This document shows positions 6,110 to 13,937 of a stretch of 14,274 nt of DNA, piece after piece. The notes below the pieces were generated by a model. It was not told the origin of the DNA and searched no databases. It was given only the letters and a program-made list of their open reading frames with translations. A program made the position numbers and the translations under genes. The stretch's first letter is position 1. Each line of letters begins with the position of its first letter. The DNA is from Deltaproteobacteria bacterium RBG_16_54_11 (GTDB lineage: Bacteria; Desulfobacterota; B13-G15; RBG-16-54-18): contig MGQS01000025.1 in the NCBI GenBank assembly GCA_001797905.1, forward strand, positions 266 through 14,539, given 5' to 3'.

Positions 6110-7483
6110 ATGACAAAACAAAAGATACTGGTAGTCGACGACGAGAAGAGCATGTGCGACTTTTTAGAGATCATGCTGCACAAAGAGGGGTATGAAGTGA
6201 CGAGCACTACCAGTGGGGAACAGGCGCTGGAACTGCTGGACAATAACCTCTACAGCATGGTCCTCACCGACGTCAAAATGCCGGGGGTGGACGGATTTGA
6301 GGTCTTGCGCAAGACCAAAGAGGTAAGTCCCGACACGGTGGTGATCATGATCACCGCCTATGGCTCACCTGAAGGGGCGGTCACCGCTATAAAAGAAGGG
6401 GCCTATGACTACATCACCAAGCCCTTTCGGGTAGAAGAGGTGAAACTTACCATCAAGAAGTCCCTGGAACGGAGCTCGCTCATCAGGGAAAATATCCGTC
6501 TCCGTCAAGTGGTGGAGGACCGGTATAAATTCTGGAACCTTATCGGCAAGAGCCCCAAGATGCAACGGGTATATGAACTCGTGGAGAAGGTATCCCAAAC
6601 CAAGGCGAATGTCTTGATTACCGGGGAAAGCGGGACGGGCAAAGAGCTGGTAGCCAAAGCCGTCCACTTTAACAGCGCCAGGAAAGACCGTTCCTTCGTC
6701 ACCCTCAACTGCGGAGCCATCCCGGAAAACCTCTTGGAGAGTGAGCTCTTCGGTCACATGAAAGGCTCCTTCACCGGGGCGATCGCCAATAAGAGGGGGC
6801 TGTTGGAGATGGCCGAGAACGGGACCCTCTTCATGGATGAGGTCGGCGAACTCCCCCTTCCTCTGCAGGTAAAATTGTTGCGGGTAATCCAAGAGCGTGA
6901 GTTTAAGCGGGTGGGAGGGATAGAAGATATCAAGGTGGATGTCAGGATCATCTCGGCCAGCAATCAAGACCTGCAACAGAGGGTCGCCCAGGGCGGCTTT
7001 CGCGAAGACCTTTTCTACCGTCTCAACGTCATCCAAATCAAGATCCCCCCGTTGAGGGAGCGCAAGGAAGATATACCCCTGCTCGTCAATCACTTTATCC
7101 GGAAGTACAGCGCTGAAACAGGAAAGGAGATAGAGGGGGTATCGCCCGAGGCCCTGGAGCTGCTGCTGGGTTATAGCTTCCCCGGCAATGTCAGGGAACT
7201 GGAAAATATCATCGAGAGGAGCATAACCCTGGAGACCTCTCCGATGATTGCGGATCGGCACGTCCGTTCCTACCTCAATGAGCGGATGATCTCTAAGAGC
7301 ATGCCCCCCTCCCTGGAGATCCCGGAGGAGGGAATCGACCTCAATAAGGTGGTGGAGGACTTGGAAAAGGCCTTCATCCTCAAGGCATTGGAACAGACCG
7401 AGGGGGTCAAGAAGAAGGCCGCCGAGATCTTGGGGATGAACTTCCGGGCCATGAGATATAAGCTGGCGAAATATGACCTTTAG
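6110..7483 (+). CDS. pilR: Sigma-54-dependent response regulator PilR (NtrC family)
   Basis: The response regulator partner of PilS, which activates RpoN promoters, classically that of pilin gene pilA. It has 457 residues. The receiver domain (about 4-120) has acidic residues Asp10 and Asp11, phosphoacceptor Asp54 in VLTDVKMP and Lys104. The AAA+ domain (about 141-370) has Walker A GESGTGKE (172-179), the sigma-54 contact loop GSFTGA (219-224, with Ser for the commoner Ala), Walker B TLFMDEVGEL (239-248) and the arginine-rich FRED...PPLRERKEDIP region. The C-terminal Fis-type helix-turn-helix (about 414-455) ends AAEILGMNFRAMRYKLAKYDL-like, close to other PilR and NtrC proteins. It is the last gene of the operon. 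A strong GGAGG lies 7 nt upstream but is buried in a hairpin. Its stop codon overlaps that of convergent mutL by 4 bp. Confidence 0.94.
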   Translation: MTKQKILVVDDEKSMCDFLEIMLHKEGYEVTSTTSGEQALELLDNNLYSMVLTDVKMPGVDGFEVLRKTKEVSPDTVVIMITAYGSPEGAVTAIKEGAYDYITKPFRVEEVKLTIKKSLERSSLIRENIRLRQVVEDRYKFWNLIGKSPKMQRVYELVEKVSQTKANVLITGESGTGKELVAKAVHFNSARKDRSFVTLNCGAIPENLLESELFGHMKGSFTGAIANKRGLLEMAENGTLFMDEVGELPLPLQVKLLRVIQEREFKRVGGIEDIKVDVRIISASNQDLQQRVAQGGFREDLFYRLNVIQIKIPPLRERKEDIPLLVNHFIRKYSAETGKEIEGVSPEALELLLGYSFPGNVRELENIIERSITLETSPMIADRHVRSYLNERMISKSMPPSLEIPEEGIDLNKVVEDLEKAFILKALEQTEGVKKKAAEILGMNFRAMRYKLAKYDL

Positions 7484-9144
7484 CCCCTCCTAAACCATTT
7501 CTCAAACTCCCGCCAACCCCAGCGGACGAAGAGAGGTCTCCCATGAGGGCAGGTGGCGGGTCGTGTACCCTCCTCCCACGCCGCGAGCAGGGATATCACC
7601 TCCTCCTCTTGCAGCCGCCGATTCGCCTTGATGGCCCCCCGGCAGGCAAGCAGCACGCAGATCCGATCCAAGCACTGTTCAACGGTATCACCCTCCCCTC
7701 GTTCAGCCAGCTCTTCGCTCAGGGCCTCGAGCAGGGCGTGCAGATCTTCCCCCTGCAGAAACGAGGGGATCGATTGGACGGCAACGGCCCTCTCCCCGAA
7801 CTCCTCCAGTTCCAGCCCCACCCTGGCCAACTCTGCTCGATAGCCGATGAGTAACTCCTTCTCCTCCCTCGTCACCTCTACCGGCTGAGGGATGAGGAAG
7901 GGTTGTTGAGATACCCGCCCCCCGTGCAGAGCATCCTTCACCCTCTCGTAGAGGATCCGCTCATGGGCTGCATGTTGATCGACGATCATCACCCCCTCAT
8001 CCCCTTCCACCACGAGGTAGGTCCCCTTGATCTGTCCCACCATCCGCCATGTGGGGGCGGGCATCATCTCGACGCCCGTGGCAAAAGAAGCAGGCGCCGA
8101 GTAGGAGGCTCTCTCCTCCCTGATCTCCGATATCTCATAAGGCCTGGCCTCAGGGGGATTGGTCAAGGCGTCTTTGAGCGCATCGGAGACCAATCGGTGT
8201 ATCTCTTCTCCTCGCCTGAACCGGACCTCCATCTTCGCCGGATGGCAGTTGACATCCACCTCCGCCAAGGGAACTGAGATAAAAAGGATGACCACCGGGT
8301 ACATCCGGGCGGGGATAACCCCGCGGTATGCCTCTGAGACCGCGTGAGTGATCAGTTTATCCCTGATGTAGCGCCCATTCACATAGATATAGATCCCTTT
8401 GGAAGAGCCGCGGCAATAGGTAGGGACAGTAGCCCAACCCCGTATCTCTCCAAACCCATGGCTCCCCTGAACCCTAACCAACCGGGAGGCAATCTCCTTC
8501 CCGAGGATGGCCCTGATTCGCGATTGCTCCTCCGTGGTGGCTGAAAGGTTGAAGAGGACCCGTTGATTGTGTTTCAGGGAAAAACCCACTGAATTATTTA
8601 CGAGGGCCATCCTGGTGACCACCTCAATGATATGGGCCAGCTCGCTCTGAACCCCCCTGAGGAACTTCTGCCTGGCCGGCAGATTGTAGAAGAGATCCGC
8701 TACCTCTACCCTCGTGCCCGGGGGGCTGCCCACCTCCTCTGCCCCCCTCAGCTCGCCGCCCTCCGCCAGGACCTGCGTCCCTGAGAGGGCGTCATGAGTT
8801 CTCGTGATCAGGCTCAAGCGAGACACCGCAGCAATGGAGGGAAGGGCCTCACCCCTGAAGCCGAGGGTCCTGATAGCCGTTAGATCCCCCCCGTCATAGA
8901 TCTTACTCGTGGCGTGTCTCTCGAGGGCGAGCAGGGCATCCGACTGCGTCATCCCCTCCCCATCATCCATCACCGAGATCCTCCTCTTGCCCCCCTCTTC
9001 TATCTCCACCGTAACGGCGCGGCTTCCGGCATCCAAGGAGTTTTCCACCAACTCCTTCACCACAGAGGCCGGCCTTTCAATCACTTCTCCCGCTGCTATC
9101 TTACCCGCCACCTCAGCGGGGAGGACCCTTATCTTAGTTCCCAT
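7480..9144 (-). CDS. mutL: DNA mismatch repair protein MutL, endonuclease type
   Basis: The mismatch repair mediator that links MutS to strand incision. It has 554 residues, shorter than E. coli or B. subtilis MutL (a little over 600), mainly through a short linker (about 330-368). The GHKL ATPase domain has IAAGEVIERPASVVKELVEN (16-35, with Glu31 and Asn35), DDGEG (60-64) and GFRGEALPSI (95-104). The C-terminal domain has the metal-dependent nicking motif DQHAAHERILYE (389-400), ACRGAIK (500-506) and CPHGRP (532-537), as in organisms without MutH. QPFLIP (414-419) fits the QxxLxP sliding-clamp binding motif. A GAGGTG-type ribosome binding site precedes the ATG. It is the last gene of the minus-strand run, 226 nt after accA, and converges on pilR with a 4-bp stop-codon overlap. 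Confidence 0.96.
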   Translation of the reverse strand: MGTKIRVLPAEVAGKIAAGEVIERPASVVKELVENSLDAGSRAVTVEIEEGGKRRISVMDDGEGMTQSDALLALERHATSKIYDGGDLTAIRTLGFRGEALPSIAAVSRLSLITRTHDALSGTQVLAEGGELRGAEEVGSPPGTRVEVADLFYNLPARQKFLRGVQSELAHIIEVVTRMALVNNSVGFSLKHNQRVLFNLSATTEEQSRIRAILGKEIASRLVRVQGSHGFGEIRGWATVPTYCRGSSKGIYIYVNGRYIRDKLITHAVSEAYRGVIPARMYPVVILFISVPLAEVDVNCHPAKMEVRFRRGEEIHRLVSDALKDALTNPPEARPYEISEIREERASYSAPASFATGVEMMPAPTWRMVGQIKGTYLVVEGDEGVMIVDQHAAHERILYERVKDALHGGRVSQQPFLIPQPVEVTREEKELLIGYRAELARVGLELEEFGERAVAVQSIPSFLQGEDLHALLEALSEELAERGEGDTVEQCLDRICVLLACRGAIKANRRLQEEEVISLLAAWEEGTRPATCPHGRPLFVRWGWREFEKWFRRG

Positions 9145-9182
9145 CCTTCACCTCGGGGATCTCCGTATCGCCTCTTCCCTGA

Positions 9183-9374
9183 TCAATTGTCTGCCTCTGC
9201 ACTTACCTGCAAGGCCCTCCCGCAGTCAGTCAGAGGGAATCCCTTGATCTTTCCCATCGCCTTTTGACCGAGAAGATGTATGCCATTGATGATGCTGCTG
9301 GAAGGGGCGTGATGATTGCGGCCAGTGGAATGGTATGGGAATATTCCCCCGTGCTGCCAGGGTGCGACTCTCAC
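9183..9374 (-). CDS. Uncertain small ORF between accA and mutL
   Basis: A 63-codon reading frame fills most of the 226-nt gap between accA and mutL. Its GTG start overlaps the accA stop (GTGA), an arrangement seen in coupled genes. The only GGAGG nearby lies 1 nt from the GTG and is part of the accA C-terminus (Glu-Glu), so the spacing is poor. The predicted protein is His-, Gly- and Ser-rich at first (APWQHGGIFPYHSTGRNHH), then more ordinary (IINGIHLLGQKAMGKIKGF), with no membrane segment or motif I recognise. It may be a small gene, a decayed remnant or a chance open frame. Apart from this ORF and a 12-bp palindrome at 9337-9348, I see nothing definite in 9145-9370. Confidence 0.15.
   Translation of the reverse strand: MRVAPWQHGGIFPYHSTGRNHHAPSSSIINGIHLLGQKAMGKIKGFPLTDCGRALQVSAEADN
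9337..9348. repeat. Perfect 12-bp palindrome in the accA-mutL gap
   Basis: GGGAATATTCCC is a perfect palindrome without spacer, about 23 nt after the accA stop on the minus strand. It could be a small operator or a chance event. As an RNA hairpin it would have no loop, and no T-run follows, so it is not a terminator. Confidence 0.25.
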
Positions 9375-10330
9375 TCCTCCAAAAAGGACCCCATGCGGCG
9401 GAAGCGTTGATACCGCTCGGCTAAGAGTCGTTCCACGGGGACATCCTTCCGCTCCCTGAGATGACGCACTACCGCCTCTTTCACCGTGGCGGCAGCCCCC
9501 TCATAATCGCGATGGGCGCCACCAAACGGTTCAGGGATGATCTCATCGATGACCTCCAAGTTCAGGAGGTCCGCCGCCGTTATCTTCAGCGCCTCGGCTG
9601 CCAGAGGACCTTTTGTGCCATCCCGCCACAGGATGGCGGCGCAGCCCTCCGGGGATATAACCGAATAGATGGCATTTTCCATCATCAAGATCCTATCTCC
9701 CACCCCGATGGCCAAGGCGCCGCCGCTTCCCCCTTCGCCGATAACCACCACGACGATGGGCACGGGAAAGGCAGCCATCTCCCTGAGGTTGTGGGCAATG
9801 GCCCCGGCCTGCCCTCGCTCTTCAGCTCCCACCCCGGGATAAGCCCCCGGCGTGTCGATCATGGTGACGATGGGCTTGTTGAACCTTACCCCCAACTCCA
9901 TTATCCTGAGGGCCTTACGGTAGCCTTCCGGATGGGACATCCCGAAGTTCCGATAGCCCATTTCCTTCACATCTCTCCCCTTTTGATGCCCGAGCACCAC
10001 CACCGCCTCTCCATCGAGACGGGCAAGTCCTCCTACCATGGCCGGATCATCCATGAAACCCCTGTCGCCATGGAGCTCTATGAAGTCCTCGAAGATCATG
10101 CGGATGTAGTCTAAGGTATGGGGGCGATCGATGTGCCGGGACAGCTGCGTCCTCTGCCACGGGGTGAGCTGAGCATAGGTTTCCTCCCTGACCTTGGTTA
10201 TCCGTTTTTCAAGCTTCTCTATCCTGGCGCTGACTCTGGGGTCATCCCGAGGGGCAAAGCGTCGAAGTTCCTCATATTCCCTCTCCAACTCCCTGAGCGG
10301 TTTCTCAAAATCAAGATAGTGTCTCACCAT
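9371..10330 (-). CDS. accA: Acetyl-CoA carboxylase carboxyltransferase subunit alpha
   Basis: The alpha half of the carboxyltransferase that, with AccD, moves the carboxyl group from biotin to acetyl-CoA to make malonyl-CoA for fatty-acid synthesis. It has 319 residues, the standard length. The N-terminal LDFEKPLRELE helix (6-16) leads to LTPWQRTQLSRHIDRPHTLD (55-74). The crotonase-fold core has GHQKGRD (114-120), MSHPEGYRKALR (131-142), DTPGAYPGVGAEERGQ (159-174), the oxyanion-hole loop GEGGSGGALAIG (198-209) and VISPEGCAAILWRD (224-237). All are typical and unbroken. AccD, AccB and AccC are not in this window. The gene starts 52 nt after dnaE; a GGGGG lies about 10 nt before the ATG. dnaE next to accA is a common order in several proteobacterial groups and suggests co-transcription. 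Confidence 0.97.
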   Translation of the reverse strand: MVRHYLDFEKPLRELEREYEELRRFAPRDDPRVSARIEKLEKRITKVREETYAQLTPWQRTQLSRHIDRPHTLDYIRMIFEDFIELHGDRGFMDDPAMVGGLARLDGEAVVVLGHQKGRDVKEMGYRNFGMSHPEGYRKALRIMELGVRFNKPIVTMIDTPGAYPGVGAEERGQAGAIAHNLREMAAFPVPIVVVVIGEGGSGGALAIGVGDRILMMENAIYSVISPEGCAAILWRDGTKGPLAAEALKITAADLLNLEVIDEIIPEPFGGAHRDYEGAAATVKEAVVRHLRERKDVPVERLLAERYQRFRRMGSFLEE

Positions 10331-10382
10331 TGCGCATATCCCCCTTGACGACGTTCGGATCCGCTCCCGGCTCGAGGTGCTC

Positions 10383-13300
10383 TCACTCCATCTCCACCGT
10401 CTTTTCGCCGAACAGCCCCTCCACCGATTGCCGCATCTGCTCGGAAGGCTCCACCGTCAGCGCAGGGGAAAGCGCCATGATCACCTCTGACTGAGGGGGA
10501 ACAATGAGGTGCAACAAGGCCTCACATCCCCCCTTATTCTCCTCCAAGATCTCTCTCAGTCTCAACATCTGCTCTTTGGAAAGCCCCGGGGTGCGCAGCC
10601 GAAAATGGACCTTCGATATCCTCTCTTTTTTGGCCTCATCAAGGGGCACCACAGAAGATGCCTTCACCTTATGCCTCTCCTCTCCCTTATCCAAGACCCC
10701 TCGAATCAAGAGGGGCACATCCGCCTTGAGGTAAGGACGAACGGTGCGAAAGAGATCAGGGAAAATGATCACCTCCACCCTTCCCTTCATATCCTCCAGG
10801 GAGAGAAAGGCCATCTGGTCCCCCTTCTTGGTACTGATCTCCTTTACCTCCGCCACTAATCCCCCGATGCTGACCTGAGTCCCGTTTGCCATCTCGGCCA
10901 GGGTCTCCGTATCCGCCGTGGTGAGTTCGCGGATATCCTCTTGATATCTGATCAGGGGGTGGCTGGTCAGGTAAAAGCCGAGCACCTCTTTCTCAAAGCT
11001 CAAGAGTTGGTTTTCAGGCCATTCCTCTATTGCGAGCAGCTTGGTTTGGCCGTGAGGGGATTGAAGTCCGTCGAAGAGGGCCGATTGTCCCCCTCGGCGC
11101 TCTTTTTGTCGCGCCTGTCCCTGCTCCATGGCCTCTTCCAAAACGAGCATGAGTTGGGACCGGCGAGCGCCGATGGAATCGAAGGCCCCGGCCTTGATGA
11201 AACTCTCGATCACCCTGCGGTTCACCTTGCGCAGGTCCACCGACTCACAAAAATCGAACAAAGACGAGATCTGCGCCCCCTCCTCTCGGAGGCGCACTAT
11301 TTCTTCAACCGCCCCAAACCCCACGTTTTTGACCGCCCCCAGGCCATATCTGATCTTCCCTTCTGAAACCGTAAAACCCCAATCGCTCTCATTGATGTCC
11401 GGGGGGAGAACCTCTATGGCCTTCTCCCGGCACTCGGCCACAAACCGCATCACCTTATCGGTGTTGTCCATGTCACAGGTCAGCAGCGCGGCCATGAACT
11501 CGAGGGGGTAATGGACCTTGAGATAGGCCGTCTGATAGGCGATGAGGGCATAGGCAGCGCTATGAGACTTATTAAAGCCATACTCGGCGAACTTGGTCAT
11601 CATCTCAAAAATGCGCTCGGCCTTTCCCTTCTCTATCCCGTTACGGCGCGCTCCCTCGATAAACTTTTCCTTCAATCGCTCCATCTCCGCCGGATCCTTC
11701 TTGCTCATAGCACGTCGCAGGATGTCGGCATCTCCGAGCGTAAAATTGCCCAATGTGCTGGCGATCCGCATCACCTGCTCTTGGTAGACGATCACCCCAT
11801 AGGTATCTTCAAGGATCTCCTTCACCTTGGGCACATCATATCGTACCGCAGACTTTTTATGTCTCCTCTTGATAAAGTCATCCACCATACCGCTTCCAAG
11901 GGGTCCCGGCCGGTAAAGGGCCACCAAGGCGATAAGATCCGCAAAGGTCTCCGGGCGCAACTTCATCAGCAGATCCCTCATACCGGAGCTTTCCAACTGG
12001 AATATCCCCGTGGCATCACCGGAGCCGAGTAGTTTAAAGGTCTCCTGGTCGCCAAGGGGAATACGGGTGAGCTCGATCTTATCCCCTTTGGTTCGCTCGA
12101 TCAGTTCAACCGCCTTGCTCAAGACCGTCAGCGTCTTGAGGCCCAAAAAATCGAACTTCACCAGGCCGACCCGTTCCACATCCTTCATGGCATATTGGGT
12201 GATCACCTCGCCCTTTGCGCCCCTGTAGAGGGGGATGTATTCCATCAGGGGACGATGGGAGATGACCACGCCCGCGGCGTGGGTGGATGCATGGCGGACC
12301 ATCCCTTCCAAGGACCGGGCCAGAGAGAGAAGATGAGCAACCGTTTCATCACGGGCAGCGAGCTCCTTGAGCCTCGGTTCCTGCTCCAGGGCTTGCTCCA
12401 AGGTGATGTTGAGGGTGTTCGGGATGAGCTTGGCGATGGCATCCACCTCTTTATAGGGAAGATCCAATACCCTCCCCACATCCCTCACCACCGCCTTAGC
12501 CTGCATCTTACCAAACGTGATGATCTGGGCCACGTTTTCCGTGCCGTACTTCTCCGTCACGTACCTGATCACCTCATCTCTGCCTTCGATGCAGAAGTCC
12601 ACATCGATATCGGGAAGGCTGATACGCTCGGGATTGAGGAACCGCTCGAAGATGAGATCGTATGCCAAAGGGTCGATATCAGTTATCCCGAGGGAATAGG
12701 CCGCTAAGCTCCCCGCCGCAGATCCTCTGCCCGGCCCCACGGGGATTCCCTTTGTCTTGGCATAGTTGACGAAGTCAGCCACAATGAGGAAGTAGCCGGA
12801 AAACCCCATGGACTTGATCATGGAGAGTTCCTCGTGCAAGCGCTTCAGGTACCGCTCTTGCTCCCCCGGGGCCCTTGAGGTATAGGCGAAACGCCGTTCC
12901 AAACCCTCCTGAGCCGATTTCTCGAGGTAGTGGTCCAACGATTCCCCGATGGGGGGCTTAAACCGGGGCAGATGATATTCTTCGAAGCGCAATTCCAGGT
13001 TGCATTGTTCGGCTATCTCCAGGGTGTTCCGTAATGCCTCCGGATACGGGCCGAACAATCGCTCCATCTCCTCCACAGGGCGCAGGTAGAACTGATCGGT
13101 GGAAAACTTCATGCGCTTGGGGTCCTTGAGGGTCTTACCTGTCTGAATGCAGAGCAGGACATCTTGTGCTACGGCATCCTCACGCCTCAGGTAGTGACAA
13201 TCGTTGGTGGCTACCAACGGTATCCCCATTTCCCGGCTCAGCTCCACCAGCCCTTGGTTGACAATCTTCTGTTCCTCAAGGCCGTTGTCCTGGACCTCCA

Positions 13301-13820
13301 GATAGAACCGCCCCTGATCAAAGATCTCCTTATACCACCCGGCTACTGCCTTGGCCTCGGCTTTCTTCTCATTACGTAAGAGCACGGGGATCTCACCCTT
13401 CAGACAACTGCTGAGGACGATCAACCCCTTGTTGTATTTTTCCAGGAGCTCCTTATCCACCCGCGGTTTATAATAAAATCCCTCCAGATGGGCGAGGCTT
13501 ATCAAACGGATGAGGTTGCCATAACCCTCCTGGTTCTTGACCAAGATGACCAGATGGTAGGAGGCATCCTTGAACTTTCCCGGCTCCTTCTTCAAGCGTG
13601 ACTCCGGGGCTACATAGATCTCACACCCGATGATCGGTTTTATCCCATGGCTGATGGCCCCTTGATAGAACTCGATCGCCCCAAACATATTCCCGTGGTC
13701 GGTTAGGGCCAAAGATTTCATCCCATACGTGCGAGCGAGGGGAAAGAGTTCCTCAAAGCGAATGGCGCCATCCAAGAGGCTATATTGACTATGGAGATGA
13801 AGATGGACAAACTCTTTCAT
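10383..13820 (-). CDS. dnaE: DNA polymerase III alpha subunit
   Basis: The replicative polymerase subunit, 1145 residues, close to the E. coli length. It has an N-terminal PHP domain (about 3-215) beginning VHLHLHSQYSLLDG, then the C-family polymerase core. Catalytic aspartates lie in PDIDVDF (403-409; Asp405 and Asp407) and in KFDFLGLKTL (Asp557). Nucleotide-binding VGPGRGSAAGSLAAY lies at 361-375. The fingers region includes ALVALYRPGPLGSGM (631-645) and the region before the helix-hairpin-helix includes YGFNKSHSAAYA (747-758). QSALFD (912-917) fits the internal beta-clamp binding motif, and the C-terminal third carries an OB fold (about 985-1060). All nine expected PHP metal ligands appear present. 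The ATG at 13820 follows an AAGAAGGA site. It lies 117 nt downstream of guaA; the gap shows no clear promoter or terminator. Confidence 0.97.
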   Translation of the reverse strand: MKEFVHLHLHSQYSLLDGAIRFEELFPLARTYGMKSLALTDHGNMFGAIEFYQGAISHGIKPIIGCEIYVAPESRLKKEPGKFKDASYHLVILVKNQEGYGNLIRLISLAHLEGFYYKPRVDKELLEKYNKGLIVLSSCLKGEIPVLLRNEKKAEAKAVAGWYKEIFDQGRFYLEVQDNGLEEQKIVNQGLVELSREMGIPLVATNDCHYLRREDAVAQDVLLCIQTGKTLKDPKRMKFSTDQFYLRPVEEMERLFGPYPEALRNTLEIAEQCNLELRFEEYHLPRFKPPIGESLDHYLEKSAQEGLERRFAYTSRAPGEQERYLKRLHEELSMIKSMGFSGYFLIVADFVNYAKTKGIPVGPGRGSAAGSLAAYSLGITDIDPLAYDLIFERFLNPERISLPDIDVDFCIEGRDEVIRYVTEKYGTENVAQIITFGKMQAKAVVRDVGRVLDLPYKEVDAIAKLIPNTLNITLEQALEQEPRLKELAARDETVAHLLSLARSLEGMVRHASTHAAGVVISHRPLMEYIPLYRGAKGEVITQYAMKDVERVGLVKFDFLGLKTLTVLSKAVELIERTKGDKIELTRIPLGDQETFKLLGSGDATGIFQLESSGMRDLLMKLRPETFADLIALVALYRPGPLGSGMVDDFIKRRHKKSAVRYDVPKVKEILEDTYGVIVYQEQVMRIASTLGNFTLGDADILRRAMSKKDPAEMERLKEKFIEGARRNGIEKGKAERIFEMMTKFAEYGFNKSHSAAYALIAYQTAYLKVHYPLEFMAALLTCDMDNTDKVMRFVAECREKAIEVLPPDINESDWGFTVSEGKIRYGLGAVKNVGFGAVEEIVRLREEGAQISSLFDFCESVDLRKVNRRVIESFIKAGAFDSIGARRSQLMLVLEEAMEQGQARQKERRGGQSALFDGLQSPHGQTKLLAIEEWPENQLLSFEKEVLGFYLTSHPLIRYQEDIRELTTADTETLAEMANGTQVSIGGLVAEVKEISTKKGDQMAFLSLEDMKGRVEVIIFPDLFRTVRPYLKADVPLLIRGVLDKGEERHKVKASSVVPLDEAKKERISKVHFRLRTPGLSKEQMLRLREILEENKGGCEALLHLIVPPQSEVIMALSPALTVEPSEQMRQSVEGLFGEKTVEME

Positions 13821-13937
13821 GTTTCCTTCTTAACTGCTACAAGATTGACAATGGTTGCCGCGCCGCCTGTCGACCGGATCAGGGGGTACCCTCAGCATCG
13901 CACCTCTCAAGAAAGGGGGGCTCTTGCGCCGAGACCC

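Noticed and set aside
9461..10114. A 217-codon plus-strand frame opposite accA, and shorter plus-strand frames opposite dnaE and mutL
   Set aside because: The minus-strand genes are complete with all family motifs; the plus-strand products are low-complexity and unrecognisable.
13821..13937. A promoter or terminator in the guaA-dnaE gap (weak hairpin CAAGA/TCTTG, TCGACA-like -35)
   Set aside because: The stem has only five pairs and no T-run, and the -10 partner of the -35-like sequence is poor. Neither rises above chance.
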